In this document: piece by piece, positions 32,693 through 41,291 of the stretch
Numbering within the stretch: position 1 is the stretch's first letter
Layout of the letters: the number at the start of each line of letters is the position of its first letter
Translations under genes and position numbers: made by a program
Origin: Fragilariopsis cylindrus CCMP1102
Lineage: Eukaryota > Bacillariophyta > Bacillariophyceae > Bacillariales > Bacillariaceae
Reading direction: 5' to 3'
DNA: 41,291 nucleotides
Assembly (NCBI GenBank): GCA_900095095.1
Contig: FMBT01000072.1
Location: forward strand, 1 to 41,291
The notes under the pieces: model-generated
Told to the model about the DNA's origin: nothing
Databases searched by the model: none
What the model saw: the letters and a program-made list of their open reading frames with translations, nothing else

Positions 32693-34693
32693 CTAACCAA
32701 ACTTTTTCTTCGCATCTTCGGTAAAATCCCATTCCACGGCGCATGAATCTTTTCCTACCGAAATCATATTCATTCCTGACGTGCCTTCTTTAAATACCAA
32801 GCCTACAACACCGCCACGATGAGCAAATTGATAATGCAGGCGCTTCATGGTTGCGATGTTCCATAAATATATCGAATCATCTGATCCTCCAGACGCAACT
32901 ACCTTGTCATCTTGCGACCAGGCAAGAGTAGTAATCTTCTGTAAATGAAAGCCCCACTTTCCTTTTTTAACGACTGTCGAAAAATCTGCAGTCTTAAATA
33001 CACAAACGTCACGAGTGTCACCAGCTGCTAACATTGTACCGTCATTAGACAAAGCAAATGAGTGGATTGGTTTGAGATGACCATCAGCGATGACATGTTT
33101 TTCTTCCAGGTCGGATGAGTACACATAGATTTTGCAATCATCACCACCGACATAAATAGTCTTATCGTCCTTGGATACCACAATACAGTTGGCCTCTAAC
33201 TTAGAGGAATGATACCTTTAGAAACTTGCTTTCCATCCTTCAATAGCATGACGCCCTTTACAGTGAGAATAGCTGTGAGGCTGGTTCCAGTTGAAACAGC
33301 TATAGGTTGCGCAGTGATGTCTAGTGATTCCGACTGCAATTTGCCGTCTTTTGTATAGTGTGCTGTATCGTCCCAGCCCATAGATACTAATCGCGAATCT
33401 TTCAATACAGTCATAGCAGAGATGGCACCCTTATGGACTTGGTACGAGAGTTCTTTGTTATGGCAGGGATAATCCGTTCAAGGGCGTTTAGTTTTTTCAA
33501 GTCCCACTTGCAAATAATACCATCTGAATCTGCAGTGAAAAACAATCCGTTGTTTTGATCGAATGCGACAGCACCAATTGGTGCATTATGACCTGTCAAT
33601 ATTTCGATCTTGTTATTATCTTGACCAGGCATGGGTAGGATGGAAATTTGGTTATTGGTTGCAACTGATACTGGTGTTGTACCTCCAGCAAAAGCACATC
33701 CCAATTGCATACCACCACGAGGAGCCTTGTCATATTTTTCACCACCCAACATGTGTTCGGCAACCTTCCATGTATGTTTTTCCTGTACACTAGTCCCGTC
33801 TGCACTAGTAACTTCGAATAGTTTACAAGTCCCATCAGCCGAAGATGTCATCAAACTTTTATTGTCTGCCGCCCAAGCGCAGGCATAGATCGTTCCCGTA
33901 TGAATGTTGTCTAGTTTAGTCTTTAGTGCAAGGTTCTTTCCATCATAGATACACAAAGATTTATCACCTCCAACAGATGCCACTAGTTCTCCATTTGATG
34001 AGTAACGGACACAATTAATACCCTTTTCATGAGCATGCTCACACGGTGCTCCATCTTCGACTGGTATTTTAGTGAATGGTGGTCCTTTATGAAAATGAAT
34101 CTTCATATCTTCTTTACCACCCGTCGCAAGACGAAAGGGACGATTTGGTTTAAAAGCCACAGCACATGACTTTCCTTTGAGATGCTGAGAAAGACTACCT
34201 TGATTGGTCCCTGTGTCCCATTGAATAACACGAGTACAAACGGATTGATTGTCCAGTCTATCTCCAGCGAAAGCGATACGTTTAGATTCACCATCCCATG
34301 AAATTTCTCGAACGGTTGAGCTCAAAGCTTGTGTTTCTAATTTACAAAGATGTTCTTCATGGTCAAGAGCCCAAATTCGTAATTTACCTCTAGTATCTCC
34401 TGAACATGCGTATGCTCCGGACGTACTTATCTTGACACATGATGTAGCGTATTGATGACCTCGGTAGACCAAGATAGAAGATTTTGAATTTGGAAGATTT
34501 TCCTCACCTGGTTTGAGAGATCTAATGACACAAGTTTTACCACTTGTATAAGAGAGAAACGTCTTTCTGAACTGATTCGTCCACTCTCTCCGTCCAAAGA
34601 ACATGGTTCACCACGAATAGTATTTGGTAACCCAGGAACTTGTTTCGTTACAGGATACGAAACAGGAATACAAGCGTTTGAATTCGATGCCAT
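32693..34693 (-). CDS. WDR1: Actin-interacting protein 1 (AIP1/WDR1), WD40 double propeller
   Basis: Works with cofilin to disassemble actin filaments. The start at 34693 gives the AIP1-type N-terminus (TKQVPGLPNTIRGEPCSLDG). WD repeats follow throughout: GDTRGKLRIWALDHEEHLCK, GGDKSLCIYDGKN, WAADNKSLMTSSADGTCKLF, FDQNNGLFFTADSDGIICKW, SMGWDDTAHY, GGDDCKIYVYSSD and SGGSDDSIYLWNIATMK, ending VEWDFTEDAKKKFG. About 667 residues, near the usual 600-615. Three one-base losses break it, at about 34564 (A run), 33466 (AAA) and 33207 (CC); adding A, A and C restores ..SEKTFLSYTSG.., ..ITKELSYQVHKGAISAMTV.. and ..GIIPSKLEANCIVVS... No intron seen. Divergent from the SET gene. Confidence 0.9.
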
Positions 34694-35156
34694 TGTAATT
34701 GGTATAAAATGTTAACGACGATTGGTTTAATAAATGAATTGTGCTTATTGTCTGCTTGAGACTATTGATTATTGATTATGCGATACTACTTATAGTACCG
34801 GTATTCAGTATGCATGCGATGAAGATTTCATTTTGTGCATTTTTAAATTTACAATCATAATCTGCAATCAAAAGTCATCCTTGTTCGGATCTTAAAAATG
34901 AACGGTCATATTTTTTAGGAGGGGTTGCGGGAAACCGCTATTGAAAAGGATATGTATTTGTGATGCGCGCGTGCGTTACTTTAAGGTTTCTTCCGCGCCA
35001 AAAACCTCAAATAAAATTTTCTTTTAACATTTTTTGATATCGCAAAAGAAGAAAAAAGACAATGTTGATAATGCTCATGGTGCTCATGCAATAGAAAGTT
35101 TGACGATACCTTCTTGTTCATCGATCTTTCCATTGGAAACCATTGGAACGATAATT
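34694..35156. other. Divergent WDR1 / SET promoter region
   Basis: 463-base spacer between two outward-facing starts. It includes a GC-rich patch near 34964-34975 (GCGCGCGTGCG). No other feature recognised. Confidence 0.45.
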
Positions 35157-38100
35157 ATGGCGGTGCCAAATAATTCCATAGGGGCGGCGGCGGCTCGACA
35201 ACGCATGATCATCCTCCGATACTTCTTTGCAGTTGTTTGTGTCATTTTGTACGGATACTTCCTCTCAAAATTTTATTCCTCAATATCATTGTTACCTATT
35301 ACTGATGTCAACAAGCAGGAAGGTAACAACGGTCAGGATCACACCCTCAGCAGTTACAAGTCATCGAAATTATCTAGCAATGCTGATGCTGATAACGACA
35401 AATGTGGCATTTGGATGGCCCCCTCTTCCCTAAATCCTTATCCAGGTAATTTTTGATAGCATATGGACAAAAAGAAGAAATGTCGAGGTTGTCTTTACAT
35501 TCTATATGACTGATATCATTTTGCTTGCTCGTTCCCTCCCTTTTTTCTATTCCTTCGCACGATTTGCAATGTAATAATCATCGCTATTTGAGGTTACGGT
35601 ATATTTACTACAAGGGATATTAATAATGACGAATCGATCCTCCATGCACCGGATGCTGTTTCGATACCTCTTCATGATATGCGTCGACGCAATGCACATT
35701 TGCCTCTTTATAAAGAACGTCGACGAATATGGACAAATGTATTCTCTAACTGTAAGCAACGTTCGATCTTGTCTTTCTTTTTCCCCTTGGAAAAGAGAAT
35801 AGAAAAGAAAAAAAATATAATTGTTCTATTTTTGCTGTTCCGTTCAAATTACAGCATTCACTAACATATGAATTCTCTTTTATTCCTCTTTTGTAATATA
35901 TTCATCATCTGTGAAATGTCCTTTTTCTCGTTGTAGATGTTTGGGCTTACGGAATGCCAGATCATAGGTATGTATGTTCAATGCATTTACTCGATTGTCC
36001 AAAAGAACTGGGATTAGAAGTTCATTACAAAACCTATCACTAACCAAAAATTAAAACTCTTATCAGCCGATATGATCATCCACCCGATACGGTCGATTTT
36101 CAACCGGGCTTTGGATCGCTTCCTAATCATCACTGTCTATTACAGTCCTTGGGACAAGCTCCAGCTCGCATTGCTCCATATAATGATGCTTTACTTGTTT
36201 CTGACCACAGTAAGAACAGGGAAAGTCCTGGTTTAGGGGCGTTCTCTTACAACGTTGGTAGAGATTTTTACACAACACGGAATCTGAAGGCTGGTGAAGA
36301 AATTGTGAGTGTGGTGCAATTGCGTTTCCGCCTAAATAGAACATTATATGAAAGATGTGCCTTCCGGTTGGTAGCTACCGGACGGTGTGATATCGTGATA
36401 TCATACATATTTTAAGAAAGTCGATCAATGAATTCTCCATTGTCGTTCGTTTGGAATTTCTGAGTGTTGTTTAAGATTCTAACTATTTATCTTTCAATTC
36501 TCTGGTTCTCTCTCAGTTTTTGAACTACGGTTTATGCGAACGTGATCATCCAGTCAACAAGACTATGAAGAGAGATGGTGCGTCGTCGAAATCCCAGAAC
36601 TGGAAGCATCAAATTATGTACCCAGAAGATGTCAAAGAAGCAGCCAGGATTCTAAAACTTTACCAACCGTTTGGATCAAAACCGTGGCCTGAAAACGGAA
36701 GTTCAACCAAGGCCATGCGCAAATTGATCGCCAAGGAATCATCGTCATCGTCGTCGCCTACAGAAAATACGAAATATTCAGACCCTGATTTCGTGTTAGC
36801 GATTCTCATTCAAGTTGGGAAATACGACGTTCGACAAGCGCTATATGAAGCTGTAGATAAAACCACCGTTCAGTCGAAAGAGAGCCTCGTCAAAACAATG
36901 GGCGAAAATCTTGTCCGCAAGACGGATTCATACAAAATGCTTGCCACAAAAAAACTTTGGTTCGAGCTAGCCAAGCTGTCTCTAGAGAAGAGAGATCCAG
37001 AATGGATCAAGGAGCACGGATTATGCTTGGAGCATCTTGTTCCAAAGAAGAGCACCTTGCCGCATGCAGGTTTTGGTGGTTTTTCCCAATACGGAGTTAA
37101 ATTTAATGATATCGTTGTTCCGTCACCCGTTCTGCACGTAACAAACAAAGAAACATTGATGTTGTATCGGAGAGGTATCGTAGAGAACAAGGAGCTTGAT
37201 TCGTTCAAGAAAGATCCCGATTCGTTCAAACTTGGAATGTCACTACTACTGAACTACTGCTTCGGCCATTCTGAAAGTTCTATGTTAATGTGCCCCATGA
37301 CTAGCGCGATGCTTATCAATCATTGCAGTAATCGTACCAAAGAATGCGGCCCAAAAGGGCCGAATGCAGAGGTTCGGTGGTCGTCAGGATGGGACATAGC
37401 CTCTCATGAATGGCGAAATAAGTCGCTGCCCGTCATTGATGATCATAATGGACGAATTTTTTCTCTCGAGATTGTCTCGTTGCGTGATATCGCCCCCAAC
37501 GAAGAAGGTACGTGTTCTTTTGTACGATGTTGTTGTACTTTCGTCTGCGCTTCTTTAAAAGATTCTTTCTATTTTACTGATACTAACGTTTATCTCTTTT
37601 AATACTGAAAATGTCATACCCTACTGATGGATCTGCAGTTTTTATTGACTACGGCATCGAATGGGAAAAAGCGTGGGATAAGCATGTCCGTGAATGGCAG
37701 CCTCCAAAGAAAGTACCAAATTTTATCACTGCAAAGGAAGCAAACCAACGCAAGGGCCCCATCATAAATGATCTAATCTCAGGCGATTTAAGAAAAACTG
37801 TAGATCATCCCTATTTGTTTACGGGCTGTCAATATGATGCTTGGAACGACGTTTATAATATTGGTAACTATACTAAGAAATGGAAAAATAAATGGAAAAT
37901 GATGTCCGACGAGAAAATCTCGGAAACATTTGCTAGCCCCGGGGATGGATTTGTATATGCTGGCAACGAGGGATATGTAGATCACGAGGAATACAGTCAT
38001 TGGCCGTGTTCTATTTTGAAATCCGAAAAACAAAAGGGACGCTACACAATAAGAATCCACATGAGTCCATTGAAAGGTGCGGAACCATCGGAAACGTCTT

Positions 38101-38279
38101 GGAATAAAAACGAAGTACCGCGTATCCTTACAAACTACCCCCAGGAGTCGATTCATTACTTTGTAAAACCTTCAGCTACGGATCAAATGCTACCAAACTC
38201 TTTCCGCTATCCCATTGGCTTTCCCCACAAGCTGTTCCCGAAGCAATGGAAAAATAAACGGATAAGTAACGATCCATGA
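35157..38279 (+). CDS. SET-domain protein with N-terminal membrane anchor (six exons)
   Basis: A probable lysine methyltransferase-fold protein of 782 residues. Exons: 35157-35445, 35593-35751, 35937-35967 (only 31 nt), 36067-36304, 36517-37507, 37639-38279; all junctions are GT-AG and phases agree. A signal-anchor helix ([20 protein letters not shown]) lies at about residues 18-40. SET-type elements appear twice. The first set is [17 protein letters not shown] near 97-113 and [20 protein letters not shown] then GEEIFLNYG near 215-245. The second is [20 protein letters not shown] (the NHxxxPN-like core) then [15 protein letters not shown] near 500-580. The first copy lacks an obvious NH motif, so the two may be a split or duplicated domain. 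The C-terminal 200 residues ([20 protein letters not shown] onward) are not recognised. A membrane-anchored SET protein is unusual; the substrate is unknown. Confidence 0.8.
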
Positions 38280-38715
38280 ATTGTACGACTAAGACTAGGT
38301 CTTCATTGATATACCATCGTTGCGCCTCTTGTTCTTTTTTGAAGCCCGTTTTTCATTTTAATCTTTATGATTTGGTCAGATTTTGGTTGCGGAAACGCTT
38401 CGGAACAAAAAGTATTTGATATTCAATTTTATCCGTTACCACTTCTCTATCTAGAAATCAACGCTCGCGATGATTCAACGACAACTAGGGGTTTACCTCT
38501 CGAAGTCATTGTGTGTTAAGCTTATTCACTTTTCTAAAAGCATTTTAAATCAATATTTCATGGTCGAATATTAAACTAAAGTTGTATTACGCTCAGATAG
38601 AGTAGATTAATATAGTACTTCCTTCTACTTTTCGTCGGCGTCATCCTCGTCTCTGCCATTACTATCCTTACTATGATTATCTTCATTATCATAATTATCT
38701 ACGCCATCCTCATTA
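38280..38715. other. Convergent intergenic region, possible acidic C-terminal extension
   Basis: Mostly 3' flanks. Just past the stop of the EXD2-like gene, another - strand frame (to a stop at about 38625) reads as an Asp/Asn/Glu-rich tail like the rest of that protein. A one-base error at the GAT/AAT repeat near 38720 could have truncated it. Trinucleotide repeats can mimic this by chance. Confidence 0.35.
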
Positions 38716-40323
38716 TCATTCATCATTACCATCACTTTCAACTGGACTATTAACACTCCATCCAATTGGTAAATATTGTGGATTTAATGTATCAACAAAG
38801 AATTGTCTCCACCCGATAACAAATTCACGTACATCTTGATCAGTTTTTAATTTATGTTTTATAACCAAATCAACTAAAGGTATATATTTTGGATTTAATT
38901 TTTCAGTTATAAGATTTTCTGATAATTGACGTAATGTATCATCTGGAATAATTGTTGTGGTCATCGTCGTCGTCGTCGTCGTCGTCTTAGTTTTGTCTGC
39001 TGCTGTTGGTGTCATGGCACTGGTAGCAGTGGTTGAGATCGACGCTTTTTTAATTACATCGAGTTTATCATCATCATCATTATCGTCGGTGGTGTTGGTA
39101 TTGCTGTTATTATTATTACGACTATCATATGCATCAGCATCAGTTTCGTAATCAGGATCGTTTTGATTACTTGTCACTAAGTGTTCTTTTAAGACGTATT
39201 TTTCATATAATTGTATACGGTGCTTTGGCAATTTATTTTTATATAAATATAATGCTCTTGAATAACTTTTGATATGTTTTAATTTTTCATCAACAATAAC
39301 TTTATGACGTGTATTTGGATCTGTTCTATATGATTGTTCATATATATCAGTTCTACATATTTTAATTGCTTGATCCATTGCAATATGACATTCTATACAT
39401 AATAATACAATATCATGTGGTAAATGTGTTTTGAATTTTATTGGAAATTTTTTCCTGTATGAATATGGCACAACATAATGTCTCATTAATCCTCCTCCAC
39501 CTCCATCCTCCGCTTCTTCTTTATCTCCATCATCATGATTATTACCATCATCATCATCATCTTCTTCTTCACCAATTTTAATCCCGACAACGGTTGACTT
39601 CGACTTCAATGATGATGATGATGATGATGGTGCATCAGGTCCGATCCCACATGCAACACAAATATTCTTTTTGTGATTAATATTATATGTATTCATCCTT
39701 TCAAACGTATTACCGTCGTCATCGTTTGTTTTTATTGGTGTCGCTGCCATAGTCTTCTCCCTATTAATTTTGCAGTTCTTACTATTTTTAGGTTCAAATA
39801 AGAGTCGTATAGACGGATGAATAGCATCATCATCATCATTTTTTTCATTTTCAATATTATTAACAACACCGGCATCTTCCTCTCTTCTCCAAACAGCTAA
39901 TTGTTTTTTAACATACCAATTAGCTTTCTTTTTACCAATTGTACATAACATAGTTCTATTATCGGGATGATACATTTCAATATTATCATATAATGGTTTT
40001 TTCATTGACAGGAACCGTATACTTTTTTTTCTTCTTTCTTCTTTATATATTTCACGTTGTAAATGTTCCGGAAGTATGGGTTGTTGTTGCTGTTGTTGTT
40101 GTTGTTGTTCGTCATTATTACCCTTTTTCTTCTTCGTCTTATCTGTCCCCCAATCATCGTCATCATCTAACTTCCCGTCATGAATATCATATTTTTTCCT
40201 GCCACTGTCACTTCTGTTATAATATCGATGATAAAGGGAATAAATAATAGTAGATGCAGCAGTTAGAGCCAGAAGACGACTTGACGACGACGACGATGAT
40301 GATGCTGATGATGATGATGTCAT
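38716..40323 (-). CDS. EXD2-like C-terminal zinc-domain protein without exonuclease domain
   Basis: Single exon, 535 residues. A Ser-rich start and a hydrophobic anchor (LLALTAASTIIYSLYHRYY, about 18-36) are followed by a poly-Gln run at about 73-81. The conserved part matches the region that follows the exonuclease in EXD2: YHPDNRTMLCTIGKKKANWY (about 118-137), KKNICVACG with C222/C225, HYVVPYSYRKKFPIKFKTHL (about 282-301) and HDIVLLCIECH with C309/C312. Two CxxC pairs and the intervening His suggest a treble-clef (HNH-like) zinc site. The DEDD exonuclease domain of animal EXD2 is absent. Asp/Asn/Thr-rich low-complexity segments separate the blocks. The last recognisable part is WRQFFVDTLNPQYLPIGWSV. 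The anchor is reminiscent of EXD2's outer mitochondrial membrane anchor. Function of the stand-alone form is unknown. Confidence 0.7.
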   Translation of the reverse strand: MTSSSSASSSSSSSSRLLALTAASTIIYSLYHRYYNRSDSGRKKYDIHDGKLDDDDDWGTDKTKKKKGNNDEQQQQQQQQQPILPEHLQREIYKEERRKKSIRFLSMKKPLYDNIEMYHPDNRTMLCTIGKKKANWYVKKQLAVWRREEDAGVVNNIENEKNDDDDAIHPSIRLLFEPKNSKNCKINREKTMAATPIKTNDDDGNTFERMNTYNINHKKNICVACGIGPDAPSSSSSSLKSKSTVVGIKIGEEEDDDDDGNNHDDGDKEEAEDGGGGGLMRHYVVPYSYRKKFPIKFKTHLPHDIVLLCIECHIAMDQAIKICRTDIYEQSYRTDPNTRHKVIVDEKLKHIKSYSRALYLYKNKLPKHRIQLYEKYVLKEHLVTSNQNDPDYETDADAYDSRNNNNSNTNTTDDNDDDDKLDVIKKASISTTATSAMTPTAADKTKTTTTTTTMTTTIIPDDTLRQLSENLITEKLNPKYIPLVDLVIKHKLKTDQDVREFVIGWRQFFVDTLNPQYLPIGWSVNSPVESDGNDE

Positions 40324-40776
40324 CCCGAATCGAATGGAAACGAATCAAATCGAATCACCCTTTACTAAGCTCAGACACAACAATGGTGAATAATGCTATG
40401 GGCGCAAGGAACATAGACACAGCGATTATAACTCTTCAGCTCTTCTCTTGTTCTCAGTTTGAGGAAGGTACGGTAGTACCGGTACGGCATTTAAGCTTAT
40501 AATTATTATTTCTGAATGTAAATTAAATAAATAATGTGATGTTAATTACCCGGTGCTTATGTTTCAGTCGTGCACCTCTCACTCACTGATGACGTATACA
40601 TACCGTACATTACGTATCCTAGGACCTAGGACTACTGTATACTAGTACAGCCGAAGATTTTTTTTGTAGACACCAAACTAACTTACGTATCCTAATTGAA
40701 TTTCAACTAATATTCACTATTCATAATATCAACTACAACTGTAATCCGCTACAACTTTATATACAGTATTAGAAAA
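40324..40776. other. Divergent intergenic region
   Basis: Shared upstream region of the EXD2-like gene (-) and the methyltransferase gene (+). It contains CCTAGGA direct repeats near 40617-40631; nothing else recognised. Confidence 0.4.
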
Positions 40777-41291
40777 ATGATTTTCTTCCATTGCAATAAA
40801 GCATCGAAAATAGTGATAATACTTCGAGTCTTGATCATCTATTCATGCTCCGAGATATTCCACCTTATTGATGGCTTTACTCTTTTTGTTGGCCGTTTTT
40901 CGGCACTATCGTCGTCATCATCCACCGCTATAACATCTTTCGTCGACTTTTCTTCTACTGACTATTGGGAGGAATTTTACCAGAAGGAAGAAGAAGAAGG
41001 ACAAGAAGAAACGACGTCGTCATTAGCAGCAGCAGGAGGAGTATCCAGATCATCGTCATCGTCATCAACATTAGAAAAAGAAGTAACAGCAACGGAATGG
41101 CATTCAAGTATTTCGTTAGATGATATTGCGTCGATGGTACCACAAAATGGACGATGTCTAATAATTGGTTGTGGTAATTCATTATTACCCGACGTTCTAT
41201 TACAACGACAGAATCCTCCTGGGCCACCACAATCACTCGTCCTGTTGGATTCATCACCAACATGCCTCGATCAATTGCGAGAAAGATATCA
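40777..41291 (+). CDS. SAM-dependent methyltransferase, partial (runs off window)
   Basis: Open from ATG 40777 to the window end with no stop (171 codons plus two bases). The N-terminus has a hydrophobic signal-like stretch (KIVIILRVLIIYSCSEIFHL), then SSTDYWEEFYQKEEEEG at about 59-75. After a Ser/Ala-rich spacer comes EWHSSISLDDIASMVPQNGR and motif I of class I methyltransferases (CLIIGCGNSLLPDVLL, about 127-142), followed by LVLLDSSPTCLDQLRERY with the acidic residue expected for SAM binding. DYWEEFY before motif I is typical of the METTL13/EFM-like group that methylates translation factors, but the missing C-terminus prevents a firm call. The signal-like start would suggest ER or plastid entry. 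Confidence 0.75.
   Translation, partial: MIFFHCNKASKIVIILRVLIIYSCSEIFHLIDGFTLFVGRFSALSSSSSTAITSFVDFSSTDYWEEFYQKEEEEGQEETTSSLAAAGGVSRSSSSSSTLEKEVTATEWHSSISLDDIASMVPQNGRCLIIGCGNSLLPDVLLQRQNPPGPPQSLVLLDSSPTCLDQLRERY

Noticed and set aside
7157..34693. Programmed ribosomal frameshifting as an explanation of the frame breaks
   Set aside because: The breaks need added bases in most cases and a removed base in others, share no slippery heptamer or following stem, and cluster in some genes while long neighbours are clean.
38625..38720. Acidic C-terminal extension of the EXD2-like protein as a firm coding region
   Set aside because: GAT/AAT repeats give Asp/Asn-rich reading in more than one frame by chance, so the open frame alone is weak evidence.
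1..41291. tRNA, rRNA, CRISPR or prokaryotic operon features
   Set aside because: No cloverleaf with a matching T-loop, no rRNA-like block, no regularly spaced repeats, and the genes have eukaryotic introns and domains.

Overview
The window looks like nuclear DNA from a photosynthetic stramenopile, most probably a diatom. Reasons: an MGDG synthase (plastid galactolipid enzyme); short GT-AG introns of roughly 100-210 bp in several genes; Ser/Asp/Asn-rich low-complexity proteins; a single-pass membrane protein with a diatom-style ectodomain; and a decayed Ty1/copia remnant whose peptide resembles diatom CoDi-type elements. The species cannot be fixed by eye. No bacterial, organellar, CRISPR or rRNA features were seen.

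Layout. 0-6.6 kb: three + strand genes (HAD-like protein, R3H-domain protein, MGDG synthase). 7.1-10.5 kb: a - strand single-pass membrane protein whose cytoplasmic tail carries a recent 192-bp duplication; a frame break splits it. 11.4-17.4 kb: three poorly known, frame-broken genes and a 2.3-kb gene-free stretch. 17.9-19.7 kb: a four-exon CDF/ZnT zinc transporter with a His-rich loop. 19.9-20.95 kb: a short LTR-flanked copia remnant. 21.5-26.5 kb: a bestrophin-like membrane protein, a phosphopantetheine adenylyltransferase-like protein and a p24/TMED cargo receptor. 27.1-34.7 kb: a three-repeat MYB, a RIOX1/NO66-like JmjC oxygenase and the actin regulator AIP1/WDR1. 35.2-41.3 kb: a six-exon SET-domain protein, an EXD2-like zinc-domain protein, and the 5' part of a SAM-dependent methyltransferase that runs off the window.

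Two large-scale patterns stand out. First, from the MGDG synthase to the end, successive genes alternate strand (+,-,+,-...) for 15 genes, giving a string of divergent pairs with spacers of about 0.45-0.9 kb and convergent pairs. The copia remnant sits inside one divergent spacer; removing it brings that spacer back to the common size. Second, about 29 one-base frame breaks interrupt otherwise conserved proteins (MYB, RIOX1, WDR1, p24 and others) without other decay, mostly in short homopolymers. This points to base-calling or assembly deletions clustered in some stretches rather than true pseudogenes.

The genes do not form one pathway. They are ordinary eukaryotic genes for lipid synthesis, zinc transport, CoA synthesis, secretion, transcription, protein hydroxylation or methylation and actin turnover. 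I did not find a convincing new multi-gene system.
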